Source: Endozoicomonas sp. 8E (lineage in GTDB: Bacteria; Pseudomonadota; Gammaproteobacteria; Pseudomonadales; Endozoicomonadaceae). Taken from it: 64,000 nucleotides of DNA. The stretch spans positions 2,239,697 through 2,303,696 of the forward strand of contig NZ_CP120717.1 in NCBI RefSeq assembly GCF_032883915.1, in the 5' to 3' direction. Shown piece after piece: positions 45,201-55,700 of this stretch. The number at the start of each line of letters is the position of its first letter. Within the stretch, counting starts at the first letter, position 1. Under the pieces are notes generated by a model. It was not told where the DNA came from, made no database searches, and was given only the letters and a program-made list of their open reading frames with translations. The position numbers and the translations under genes are program-made.

Positions 45201-48200
45201 CTCACTTTCAGCTTCTTTCAGTGCTCGCCTGGCTCCGGCTACTTCACGATCAAGAACGTATCGGGGCTTCGGCCCCAGGCGGGCCATTTGCCTGTCAAGC
45301 TCATTCTCAATGGCGGAGATACGCTCATTAACATCAGGCTGACCCGCTTTGAAAATTTCTTCATCCAGCCATTGAAGTTTTCCATTAATCAGACCGTTCT
45401 GGTCGTCGATCCTTTCAGGATTTTTATAGCCCCAGATGTTGAGTTGATGAGCTATTTGATTGTTCCGGATTCTTTTCACAGCTTCATCGTCATAGACTTC
45501 GTTTACTTCATCCCGAATTGCCTGAATTTTGGCTGTTAGAGCATCCTTCAGGTCAGACAGGCTGACATCGTGCTCGAACTTTACCTGCAGATCACTGGCC
45601 AGTTTAGTAGTGAAAACCTTGCCCCTTTCTCTGGCAGCAATGAATACAGAAGGGTATATCTTCAGATTGTCCTCTACGGCTGCAAGCAAACGATTTTGTT
45701 GTTCCCTGGCACGCTGATCCACTTCTTCGACTTTATAGGTCAGACGCCTGCCAAGTAGATCAAGCCATTCTTGCCTTCCTTTTTTCTCATCAGAAAGGGT
45801 AATACTTTTGTGAGGGCTCTCGACCCCGGGTTTGAAGTTCTTCATCATCAGCAATGTGTCGTCTTGCCAGAGAATGTTAACGATCTCATCCAGCATCTGC
45901 TTTGAGACGTCATCGCCATCAAGCCTTGTACGAACCCTGACGAGTCTTTCTGCTTTGCCATCATCTTCGTTGACATTGATGGCGAAAACTTGTTCTATGG
46001 CTGCCAGTACGCTCAGGGCCTCTTCCTCTGCCCGCTGTCTGGCGTCTGCGATGTGTGACTTGATGTCGTCAGAAATGGCCTGGCGGCGTTGATACTCATC
46101 CTGCTCTTCACTGGGTGGATTCATCTCCAGGGCTTTTTCCACGGTAAGCAGCTTCCAAAGCACCACAGGCGTGGCTTTGGGGTGGCCTGGTGTTCTGATG
46201 TCATCCAGTTCTTTTTCCAGATCTCTGAGCCTGAAGAGCTTGGAACGTATTGTTAACTCCAGGCCGGCGCGATCTTTCAGTGTCTTGTCTTCAGTCAGAT
46301 CAATACCAGGAACCGCTGCCAGAGCATTTTTTCTGGCCCTGGTGTAGGAATTCTCTGAATCGCGTTCAACGGCCATTGCATAAAGTTGTTGACGCTGCCG
46401 TTGCAGTCGAGCCTTCATTCTATCAAGCCTTTGAATCAGGCGTTCTTGTTGAGCGTCAATATCTGTATTGCTATCAAAATTCTCAATGTTTAAATGTGCG
46501 GCAATGATTGCATAGCGGGCTTTTATTTCAGCGTCTTTTCCAGTCTCTGTGCTGGTGCTCCCTTGCGGCAGGTGCTGTTGAAGGAACCGATAGCGGGCAT
46601 CCGGATTGTTTTCATTGTTTGGGGTAATACCGTGTTCGCTTTCAATGGCTGCCAGTTTTGCTTTTACGGCGTCTTCGTCGGGTGTTGCGGCTAAGAATGG
46701 GTTGACTTCAGCAATTTTTTCTCTGATCAGCCTGGCTTGTTCTTCGGGTGGCTGGGCATCATCCCAGTCATCAATACCAAGCTCTGCTGCCAGTTGCGCG
46801 TTGCGAGTTTTTATGGCATCTGCTCTGGTATCCCGAACGAGTTGTTCCAGCTCTGGAGTTTGCCTGGCTTCCTGTTGTTGATCCTGGAAAGGTTGTTGAA
46901 CGATCTCGGTTGTCTGCTGCTTCAGGTGCTGCTGAATGGCCTGGTGTCGGGCATTAAGGTCATCTTTGTTTTCCGGAACCAGACCGAGATAATTCTCAAA
47001 GATAGTCAGCCTTTCCGATACTTCCCGATCGGGTCTTATACTGTATTGTTGCAGCCGTTGTTGAATGAACAGAAGGGTGCGCGGATTGATTTTATTGACC
47101 GGAGCAATGCCTCGCCAGCTACCAATAGCCGTTGGTTCTGCTGTTAGAGTTTCTTCATCAGGCTGCCCTGTTGCGGCCATCGAACTGTATATTTCATTAA
47201 TTTTCTTTTCTATGAGTCTGAATTGTTCGTCGTGTGGCAGGGTATCATCCCAGTCATCAATACCCAGCTTGGCTGCCGTATAAGCGTAGTGAGTTTTTCT
47301 GGCAATTCTCCTGACGGTAAGAAGTGTCCTTTCCAGCTCTGAAACCCGATCGGCTTTCTGCTGAAGTTTCTCTAACTGGTTTTTCTGTTCTGTCTGCTGC
47401 TCAAAATGTTTCAGAAGCCTCTCGTGACGGGCTTTCAGGTCATCTTCTTTATCCGGGACAATGCCCAGCTGAGCTTCCAGGGCCGCCAGCTCATCTTCAT
47501 TGACCAAAATAAAGCGTTCTTTGTTTCCAATGCCCGCCGTTTTTGCTTTTACAGTTTCTTCATCAGACTGTTCTGTTGTGGTAACCGATGGTTTTATTTC
47601 CTGAATTTTATTTCTGATGAGTCTGGCCTGTTCTTCGAGCGGCAGGGTATCATCCCAGTTGTCGATACCAAGCTCTGTAGCCATTTGAGCGTTAATCGCT
47701 TTTGTGGCCTCTGTTCTGATATTATGAACTTGTGTTTCCAGTTCCGGATTTTGTTCAACTTCCAGCAGACGTTTCAGCCTCAGATTTTCCAGATCGTCCA
47801 GTTCGACATGAAGCTTTGCAAGCTTATCCTCAATTTTCCGATACTGGCGTTGTGCTTTCAGTTTTTCCTTTCGACTGACATGGACTTGCTTCAAAGTGTC
47901 CTTTAAGTTGTCTCGAATTCCGAAGAGTTTATTTTCTTCTTCCTGCAGCTTGTCCAGTTTCTTTAGCAGCTGTTTGGTCATGTCTCCTATGACTTGGGCG
48001 GCAAACTTTTTGTCCTTCTCAAGAGGATCGGTCTGCGCTTGGTTTATATCGTTGAAAACGGGTATAAAATTCTCAATATTCTGAACAAAATGCGGGTTTA
48101 TCAGAAGATTTCTAAATGCGGGTCTGAAGCCGAAGTGTTCCAGGAGTTGAGTATGCACCCAGGGCGGCGTGATAACTGCCGAAGCAACTCTGATGTGTTC

Positions 48201-49484
48201 CATTGTGAATTCAAATTGCCTGAGATCCGTCGAACGAGTTGCACTGGCACTGGCTAGTGCCTGCTGGAGATATTCATAGTGAACAAGCCCATGCATTGCC
48301 AGTTTATCTTCGTTTGTGAGCGTCATCGGTTGATCTTCGTGAACTTCAGCATCGTGCCGCGCAACAAACTCCTCCAATATTGTCATTTGCCTGCTTCGAA
48401 TGACGTACCGGTAGTTATTGACATGATGTCTTAGTACTTTTGCTGCCACTGCAGGGACGAGGTCATTAGCCTCAGCTTCTTTCCAGAGGTTATAGAGGCT
48501 TTCTGCAAAAGCGATATCATCCGGTTTCGGCATCTGACCATGAAAAACGATGACCTCTCCCGGAGCTTCTTTAACTTCCAGCTTTGGATAACCCGCAGGC
48601 ACGGGATAAACCTTTGCATCATCGTCGGCGTGTACAACATAGCCGACGGGTTTGCTGTGTGCCAACAGTTCATTAAGCGTCTGCTGTTGTAAATCCTCTC
48701 CCGCGACATGAACCTGGTAATAGGCTGAGGTGGCTGCTGCCAGGAGGGCATCGTCGTTGATAAAGAGTGATTGATCCAGATGCTGCAATTCAGGGGGTTG
48801 ATCGCCCGAAGCGATAAGACGCATGAAGGTGCGTCCGTTCACTGCAACTTTTTCTACTTCAATGGTGGCAAGGGCAACGTAGTGATCGCTTGCACCCAGG
48901 TTTCCTGTTCTCTCATAGACAGCTTCCAGTAACCCAACCAGTCCTAAGGGGGCGACGCTTTTCGTCAAAGGTTCTAATGCTTCAGCATCATCTACCCAAT
49001 GATATGCACTAACAGCATCAACTGAATTCTGATCAGTCATTCCGGCTCTGACTTCAATGACCAGTTTCGTTTCTTCAAGGTTATGGGTGAACCTGAAGAC
49101 TCCCTCATCACCTACCTTCAGGATTTTGGTGTATTTCTGAGCAACGTTATTCTCGTCAGTTTCAAACAGATCAACACTGGAAGCGTCGCCATTTAGACCA
49201 GAAAGAAGTTGTGTAAATGTTAACAGAGGACGGTCAGGGTTTATGCTTATTCTGTCTGCAGCAGGGTAGGTGGTCGTAACGGACTTGGGTATTGGCTGCC
49301 CGTCAGGACCTAAAGTCGGCCGAATCATGACTTCACCATTGGTAAACTCCTTATGCCCATTGACCAGAATATCGATAGATTTGGTCTGCAGCTTCCGATC
49401 GGCCAGTGCCTGTGTGCCAATGATGGAAGAGCTGATTACAGCGATCACAGCAAGGCTTAATGCATTGGGGCAAGCATTTGTCAT
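42204..49484 (-). CDS. g8: largest exported paralogue, 2426 aa
   Basis: ATG at 49482-49484 after CTGAGGTGGTTAA. The signal peptide has a slightly different core (LSLAVIAVISSSIIG), ending A-L-A. The N-module has a replaced segment after TTTYP (AADRISINPDRPLLTF) instead of the common DVPSEGFTDVL form. The middle is the longest (about 450-1748) with three W-type repeats at 47595-47672, 47190-47267 and 46704-46781, each followed by an acidic PDK/PEN/PNN unit. Then come an F-type repeat (LNIENFDSNTDIDAQQ), a degenerate Y-type repeat (LNIWGYKNPERIDDQ), the pivot LGPKPRYVLDRE and one EHDRKS block. The tail NAPQSSFLPAASAD matches g5. Function unknown. It shows how copy number of internal units sets protein length. 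Confidence 0.95.
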   Translation of the reverse strand: MTNACPNALSLAVIAVISSSIIGTQALADRKLQTKSIDILVNGHKEFTNGEVMIRPTLGPDGQPIPKSVTTTYPAADRISINPDRPLLTFTQLLSGLNGDASSVDLFETDENNVAQKYTKILKVGDEGVFRFTHNLEETKLVIEVRAGMTDQNSVDAVSAYHWVDDAEALEPLTKSVAPLGLVGLLEAVYERTGNLGASDHYVALATIEVEKVAVNGRTFMRLIASGDQPPELQHLDQSLFINDDALLAAATSAYYQVHVAGEDLQQQTLNELLAHSKPVGYVVHADDDAKVYPVPAGYPKLEVKEAPGEVIVFHGQMPKPDDIAFAESLYNLWKEAEANDLVPAVAAKVLRHHVNNYRYVIRSRQMTILEEFVARHDAEVHEDQPMTLTNEDKLAMHGLVHYEYLQQALASASATRSTDLRQFEFTMEHIRVASAVITPPWVHTQLLEHFGFRPAFRNLLINPHFVQNIENFIPVFNDINQAQTDPLEKDKKFAAQVIGDMTKQLLKKLDKLQEEENKLFGIRDNLKDTLKQVHVSRKEKLKAQRQYRKIEDKLAKLHVELDDLENLRLKRLLEVEQNPELETQVHNIRTEATKAINAQMATELGIDNWDDTLPLEEQARLIRNKIQEIKPSVTTTEQSDEETVKAKTAGIGNKERFILVNEDELAALEAQLGIVPDKEDDLKARHERLLKHFEQQTEQKNQLEKLQQKADRVSELERTLLTVRRIARKTHYAYTAAKLGIDDWDDTLPHDEQFRLIEKKINEIYSSMAATGQPDEETLTAEPTAIGSWRGIAPVNKINPRTLLFIQQRLQQYSIRPDREVSERLTIFENYLGLVPENKDDLNARHQAIQQHLKQQTTEIVQQPFQDQQQEARQTPELEQLVRDTRADAIKTRNAQLAAELGIDDWDDAQPPEEQARLIREKIAEVNPFLAATPDEDAVKAKLAAIESEHGITPNNENNPDARYRFLQQHLPQGSTSTETGKDAEIKARYAIIAAHLNIENFDSNTDIDAQQERLIQRLDRMKARLQRQRQQLYAMAVERDSENSYTRARKNALAAVPGIDLTEDKTLKDRAGLELTIRSKLFRLRDLEKELDDIRTPGHPKATPVVLWKLLTVEKALEMNPPSEEQDEYQRRQAISDDIKSHIADARQRAEEEALSVLAAIEQVFAINVNEDDGKAERLVRVRTRLDGDDVSKQMLDEIVNILWQDDTLLMMKNFKPGVESPHKSITLSDEKKGRQEWLDLLGRRLTYKVEEVDQRAREQQNRLLAAVEDNLKIYPSVFIAARERGKVFTTKLASDLQVKFEHDVSLSDLKDALTAKIQAIRDEVNEVYDDEAVKRIRNNQIAHQLNIWGYKNPERIDDQNGLINGKLQWLDEEIFKAGQPDVNERISAIENELDRQMARLGPKPRYVLDREVAGARRALKEAESELETANRKLDAMGRKQWLSAQSPTDLEHPSVEDDPADNQPVKKIQIELGLPAGDEQTDAERFHKIMNFLLQQSSEIRDEVLKELRARTHLNIQMHPNPESVGEGECIMSIEYNSDSHGRDATDEINEARDGLSLTGKKYARVTDFLREHDRKSKDLAEAITEEAVARENLVGKEQEIFARANAVPEEREMFESENINEKSTSSNKIDWDLLCSALDQKREAVSEAEKALADHHEATLDATEEALGLKPDTSETHEQRINALRNTQRQLGVNDRGIRQPIQELVRQGRLKAEIKARKADIERLKKVLEAAEKAVINDNGPFQYTPRQVKVLDAIYKFTQHPLKKQALKAAMGLAEAASRSGKPIPFLTTFDFDDELAPIRLQAMAGDDLTFDQTSRIVDVFRNLKTSFPHTPDEPAGYQTQNVLEEVHRLVQLSRQEIETGAQEYDEAIRGMGSAGIHYVQHEPRDLKGFSEYLTSRSASGNRIIALLREGLISKVELENYIKAVRVVEGYQTVAEFEHFLGYKHGVNVPHFKAVVQKLSDKGVEEFMQSAISPVSITATGPKGMKESVAGMKEYAAAVIANYVLDDIAFENGRRTAVFLTNVQDTLTPYANAAGLSESDLIKVIHGTLKQAHAAAIERQLSDYWIKPSAFLVQAVTWYYSSFKPLLATTDSRNAAKLSLSSMSYLYLLDLTNRGDYLHRMLIPFQHWLEHYGIDPDRTGQYAYHSGIEQISEVGGLAMPLGKAASSVILLRTGSMLFARQHNANPQMYRSISRLVPEIVKSMGSGQGVQVPLLHRVTPQKVKTLASATASLVLGPVATVGAYAHGLISGFTYAQNFGFALASGLTFDFFMNDNKMLTQWLGGPLGRSLDKINRWLGVGETTEEYVQRTTIARPQHFDETDEAYANLVKANSTLYGWTRHENYLQFRERRDRTMKLFEHSWEKYFRENMPKWSFSHAESIPYFYTLGTSFDWQQGNNKKAPVHEKRNAPQSSFLPAASAD
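46704..47672 (-). repeat. Three W-type repeats in g8
   Basis: Copies of 26 codons at 47595-47672 (LGIDNWDDTLPLEEQ), 47190-47267 (LGIDDWDDTLPHDEQ) and 46704-46781 (LGIDDWDDAQPPEEQ), 405 and 486 bp apart. The first interval equals the interval in g5, which suggests a 135-codon duplication unit. Confidence 0.85.
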
Positions 49485-49593
49485 TTAACCACCTCAGGGC
49501 TGAGTCAATTGATTACCGTGAAAAGTGATTTCCACAGCAGGCAAAGAAGCAACTTACAATAGACCATGGCTGCCAAAGGGGCTAATCGATAGC
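49485..49593 (-). promoter_or_regulatory. g8 leader and spacer
   Basis: Leader next to g8 (CACTTTTCACGGTAATCAATTGACTCAGCCCTGAGG). It is more divergent than in the neighbours but keeps the GAGG box. The rest up to the MITE fragment has one degenerate spacer unit (ACCATGGCTGCC) and nothing else I can support. Confidence 0.45.
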
Positions 49594-49708
49594 CTGCTTC
49601 GCGGGAATGACGACCTCAGGGCGTGGGAACAAGCTGTTGGAGTTTTGCGACACCCTCGAAGGCGGGAATCCAGCGCCAACAGTGGGCTTCTGCCTTATTG
49701 GGGATGAC
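49594..49708. mobile_element. Rearranged MITE/REP-like copy overlapping the g9 stop
   Basis: The part 49594-49655 matches the right end of the 5151-5360 element, including the inverted-repeat end GAGTTTTGCGACA. It is joined directly to 49655-49708, which matches the core of the same element in the opposite orientation (GAAGGCGGGAATCCAG, then GCCAAC, then a GCCTT...GGGGATGAC segment). The result is two partial copies facing each other. The stop of g9 (49695-49697) lies in the second part. Confidence 0.75.
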
Positions 49709-52700
49709 CATGAACAGCAGCTTTGTTATCATCGCCTCGTCGCCATTCGTAGTAAGTTCCGAGGGTATAGAAGTAAGGAATACTTTCTGCATGGGAAAAC
49801 GACCATTTAGGTACATTTTCCCTGAAGTATTTTTCCCAGCCATTCTCAAACAGTTTCATGGTGCGATCATGGCGCTCACGGAACTGCAGATAATTTTCCT
49901 GTCGAGTCCAGCCAGGTATCGTGTTGTTGGCCTTAACACGGTTTGCATAGGCTTCATCGGTTTCACTAAAGCCTTGAGGCGGAGCAATAGCCGTACGTTT
50001 CAAATACTCATCGTCCGTTTCACCCAGGCCCCGCCAGCGATTAATTCTGTCAAGACTACGTCCAATAGGCCCGCCCAGCCATTGATTGAGCATCTTGTTG
50101 TCGTTCATAAAAAAGTCGAAAGTGAGACTCGATGCCAGAGCGAACCCGAAGGTTTGTGCGTAGGTGAATCCGGATATAAGACTATGAGCGTATGCTCCGA
50201 TAGTGGCTACCGGAGCCAATACCAGACCGGCTGTGGCAGAGGCCATCGTTTTCACTTTTTGCGGTGTCACCCTGTTTAACAAGGGTACCTGAACCCCTTG
50301 TCCGGACCCCATGGATTTCACTATTTCGGGTACCAGACGGGAAATGCTGCGATACCTGTGTGGGTTGGCGTTGTGCTGTCTGGCAAACAGCGCAGAGCCG
50401 GTTTTCAACAGAATGACTGAGGACGCGGCTTTACCCAATGGCATGGCCAGCCCACCCACTTCAGAGATTTGTTCAATGCCACTGTGATAGGCATATTGGC
50501 TGGTTCGGTCAAGATCAACACCGTAACGTTCCAACCAGTGCTGGAAAGGTGTCAGTACCCGGTGCAGGTAATCCCCCCTGTTGGTCAGATCCAGAAGATA
50601 CAGGAACGACATGTTTGAGAGGGAGAGCGCTTTAGCCTGCCAGGCAGTATGGGTTACCAGTAGCGGTTTGTAGCTGGAGAAGTACCAGGTGACAGCCTGT
50701 ACCAGAAAAGCTGAAGGTTTGACCCAGTAATCATCAAGCTGCTGCTCAACCGCTGCGGCATGAGCCCACATCAATGTGCTATGGATAGCCTTGATCAGTT
50801 CTGTTTCAGAGAGTCCGGCCGCATTGGCATAAGGTGTCAGGGTATCCTGAACATTGGCCAGAAACGCTGCCGTCCTGCGGCCATTGTCAAAGGCAATATC
50901 GTCAAGAACATAGTTGGCGATGACCGCAACTGCGTACTCTTTCATGCCGGCAACCGACTCTTTCATAGCTGCCGGGTCAGTTGCAGTCACGGTCACAGGA
51001 GGAAAGGCACTGTGCATGAATTCCTCAGTACCTTTGTCGGACAGCATCCGGACAACGGCCTTGAAGTGAGGCACATTGACGCCGTGTCTGTAGCCAAGGA
51101 AGTGCTCAAATTCATCCACTGTCTGATAACCGTCGACACCTCTGACGGCTTTCATGTAGTTCTCAAGTTCAATCTTGCTGATCAGTCTTTCACGCAGCAG
51201 AGTTATGATCTTGTTGCCACTGGCAGAATGGGCGGCGAAGTATTCCGAGAAGCCTTTCAAATCCCCTGGTTCATGCTCGACAAAGTGAATGGCTCTTTTG
51301 CTCATGCTGCGTATTTCGTCGTCGTATTGTTGAGCCCCGGTTTTCATCTCATTTCTGGCCCTGTCTGCCAGAGCCTGGACTTGTTCAATGAGATTCTGAG
51401 GCTGACCTTCTAAAGGCTCGGCAGGGGAGGGCGGGAAGCTCGCCTTCAGGTTTTTGAAGAGTTGCACAATCCGGCTGGCCTGGTTAAACGTCAGATCGTC
51501 TCCGACCACTGCCTGTAAGTGAATCGGTGCAAATTCATCGTCAAAATCGAAAGTTGCAAGGTCTGGTATTCGCTTACCGCTGTTGACTGCTGATTCTGCC
51601 AGGCCCAGTGCGGCATCCAGCGCTTGTTGCCTGAGAGAGTGCTGCTGCGTGAAGGTGTTTATGGCGGCCAGAACATTGACCTGTCCCGGTGAGAACTGGA
51701 AGGGGCCACCGTCGTTTTCGACAGCTTCCTGTGCAGCCTTCAGGGTTTCCTTCATTCTCTCAAGGTCTGCTTGTCTGTTTTCAATCTCCCTTTCCAGACG
51801 AACCTGTTCCTGAGTCAGTTGCTGGATTTTGCCGCCGGTACCATCATGTCCACCCAGTTGTACCAGTTTGTTTCTCAGGGCATTGATCCGTTGTTTATTG
51901 GTGTCAGCAGGATCTGGTTTAAGACCCATAGCTTTTTCAGCAGTGCCCAGAAGGGCTTCCTGATTCGCCAGTGCCTTTTTTGCTATTGATACAGCTTCAC
52001 TTTTTTGATTCAGGGCTGAATCCAGCATAGCTATTTCGTTCTTATGTATGGTATTAGCTTCATTATCGGTGTTTTCAGAATTGCCAAAGGGCTTTTTTTT
52101 TCGATCCAGATTCTCTTGTGCAACAGCCTTTTCAAGCATTGCATGGGCTACTTCTGTACTTTTTCTGTCGTGTTCAAGCAGGAATTTTGTGACCCGATTG
52201 TACTTTTTCCTGGCCAAAGGCAGTTCACCCTCAATTGCATAGGTTTCATCAAGACCATAAGTTTTTTCAGAGGCTTTATTGGCACTAAAGTAATCAGCTT
52301 CTTCAGGCAAACCGAGCTCACCCTTTATTTGGATGTTCATAGCTTTTGTGGTTTTCTCAATGACTTCATCGCGTCTTTCTGCACTGCATACCGACAGGAA
52401 GTGTTTGATGTCGTCTAATCGCTCTTTGAAGGTTTTCTCATCACCTGCAGGCAGTCCCAGCTCGGTCTGAACGTGTTTCATTGCCTGATTGAGGGACGTG
52501 TCGTCTTCATCTGGAACAGGTTGCAGGTCGCTCTGGGCGAATACCCATTGTCTGCGACGAATAGCATCCAGTTTTTGACGAGCAGCTTCCTGTTCACTTT
52601 CAGCTTCTTGTATTGCCTGTCTGGCGACTGCCAGCTCACGATCAAGAACGTATCTTGGTTTAGGTCCCAGACGAGCTATTTGCCTGTCAAGCTCATTTTC

Positions 52701-55700
52701 AATGGCTTCGATACGATCATAAATATTAGGCCAACTCACCATGCAAATTTCTGCATCCAGCTCCCGAAGTGTGTCTTCAATGACGCTAGCCTGTTCATCC
52801 TCAGAGGCATCATCTTTATAGTCCTCGATGCACAGAAGACGAGCAATTTCATTGTGTGTCTCTCTTGTGAGCTCTTCATTGTCGAAGAGGTTGTTTAGCT
52901 CTTCCCTTAATGCCAGAATTTTGTCTCTCAGGGCATCCTTCTGGTCATTCAGGCTGGCACCTTCTTCAAATTCCACTTTTAGATCCGAAGCCAGTTCAGC
53001 AATAAAATCCATGTCTCTTCTTCTCTTGGCAGGATTTTCACTTATGTCAATGTTCAGCTCTTCCTCTATGGCTTCAAGCATCTTTCTGTCTTCTCTTATG
53101 ATGCGTTCATTCAGATCCGGGATTTCGATATAAAAGGAAAGACGGCCTTTTAGTTTCTCGAGTTTTGTTTCCCACTTTTCCCTCACAGGTGGGAAGTCTT
53201 CTTGCCAGAGGGTATCTTCTAACTCATCCACCATGGATTCTGAGAAATCACCTGTGTTCAGTTTTGTAAAAATCCTTTCAAGCCTTGCTGCTTTGTGATC
53301 ATCTTTATTGACTTCGATTTTGAATATTTCTTCCACTTTTTCCAGTATTTCCAAAGCCTCTTTCTCTGCCTTCTGTCCGACTTTTGGCATGTATAACTCC
53401 ATTTCCTTAGAAATGGCGTTACGACGTTTATACACATCGTCCTCGCCATTGAGGTCATCCATCTTCAGGGCTTTTTCCAGGACAGTCAGTGTAGCAAGTA
53501 CTTCAGGCCTGACTCCGGGGTGGCCCGGGGTTTGACCCATTTCTTGTTCCAGGTCAGAAAGCCTGAGTAGTCTGGAATGTACTGCCAATTCCAGGGCTTT
53601 GAGACCTTCTGGTGTGATGTCATCACTCAGTTCAACGCCGGGCATCGCTGCCAGAACACCTTTTTTGGCCCGGTTGTAAAAATCCTCTGGGTCTGGTTGC
53701 TCACTCGTTGTCTGAATTTTCTGAAGCAGGAGCTCATATTGAGCATACATTGTCTTAATTTGTTGACGCTGACGTTCATCCCGGGCTTTCATTGTCGTAA
53801 GTTTTTTAAGCAGCTGTTCCTGTTGAGCGTCAATATTTGTATTGCTGTCAAAGTCCTGAATGTTTAAATGCGCGGCAAGGGTTGTATAACGGGCTTTGAT
53901 TTCAGCATCTGTTCTGGAGTCCTGCTGTTGACGAAGTTGTTGAGTGACCCAGGCTAGATGTTGTCTGAGGTTTTGCTGAATGACCTGTCGACGGACTTCC
54001 GGATTCTTTCCGTTGTCTGAGGCCAGACCGAGCTTTCTTTCAAAGTCAGTCAGTGAGTTCTGGATGACCACATTGTTCGGTTTTGCTCTTTGTTGCAGCT
54101 GCTGTTGAATGGACTGATAGAAGGTATCCAGATCATCTTCATTGTTTAAAGTAATGCCTAACCTGCTTTTAATGGGCGCCAGTCTTGCTTTTACAGCTTC
54201 TTGCCATGGTTGTCCTGTTTCGGCATCTTTTTCGTCAGGAGATCTTTTGATATCAAGAATTTTCTCCCTGATGATTCTTTCTTGTTCTTCCAGTGGCCGG
54301 GTATCGTCCCAGTGATCAGTACCCAGCTCTGCTGCCAGTTGAGTGTTGATATCTACTCTTGCTTTTGCTGCGGTATCACGAAGGTTTTTGTCAATCGTTG
54401 GAAGTAGATTGACCATGTGCTGAAGTTTCTGTAGAAAGCTTCTCTTTGCTTCCAGTTTTTGTTGATATTGATGCTGAAAATGTGGCTGTTGACCCACCTT
54501 GGCCAGTCTCAGCAAAAGGTGCATTCGAATGGTCTTTTGACGGACCGCCGGGTCATCTTTCCTGGTTGGAGCCAGACCGAGCTGACCTTCGATTATCGTC
54601 AGTTTATCCCCGAATAACTCACCAGTCTGGTCTGGATGTTGTTGCAGATGCTGTAGAATGAACTCAGTGCGGCCACCCAGATCGTTTTCATTGTCTGAAA
54701 CAATGCCGAGCTGGCCTTCAATCGCTGCCAGTGTTTTTTTTACAGCCTGCTCCAGAGCCAATTCTGTTCCAATAAATGTTGCGGCTACCGACTGGTTCAT
54801 TTCATCAATTTTCTTTCTGAGGAGTCTGGCTTGTTCTTCTGGTGACAAGGTATCATCCCAGTCATCAACACCCAGTACTGCAGCCATATGAGCGTGGCGA
54901 GCTTTTGTGGCATCTGCTGAAGAATCAGTGACTTGTTTTGCGGTCAGTTCGGTCTCCCTTGCCCGAAACTTTTCCAGCGTACTCACCATCTCAAGCATTT
55001 GTCTGGCAATATCGCCCGTGACTTTCCGGGAAAATTTTGTGCCTTTGCCAACCGCAACCGCGTTTATCATGTCGGTGACATAGGGCATTAGATTCTGAAT
55101 ATTCTGAACAAAATTATGGTTAGTCAGAAGATTTTTAAGGACGGGTTTGAAGCTGAAGTTTTTTATGAGTTGAAACTGCACCCAGGTAGGCGTGATGACT
55201 GATGAAGCCTCTCTGATGTGCCCTGTCGCGAATTCAAATTCATCGGTTCCATCTGGAGTGGCACTGATTAATGCCTGCTGAAGAGATTCGTAGTAGGTAA
55301 GCTTCGACAGTTTATCCAGGTCAAGTCCGGCATCCTGTTGCGCGGCCAACTCGGCAGCAAGCTCTTCCAGCAGCGCCATCTGCCTGCTTCTGATCACGTA
55401 CTGGTAGTTTTTGATTCTGGCTTTTTTAACTTCTGCAGTGAGTGCTTTAACACTATATACATCCCATAATTGGTAGTGGCTTTCGACAAAAGCGATATCG
55501 ATCGGATTCTGTTTCTGACCACGGAAAACAATGATCTCCTCCGAAGCCTGTTCCACTTCCAGCTTTGGATAACCAGCAGGCACGGGATAAGCCTTTGTGT
55601 CATCCTCAACGTGTACAACATAGCCGACAGGTTTATGGTATGACAATAGATCATTCAGAGCTTCATACCGTAATTCTTCCCCCAGAACATGAACCTGGGC

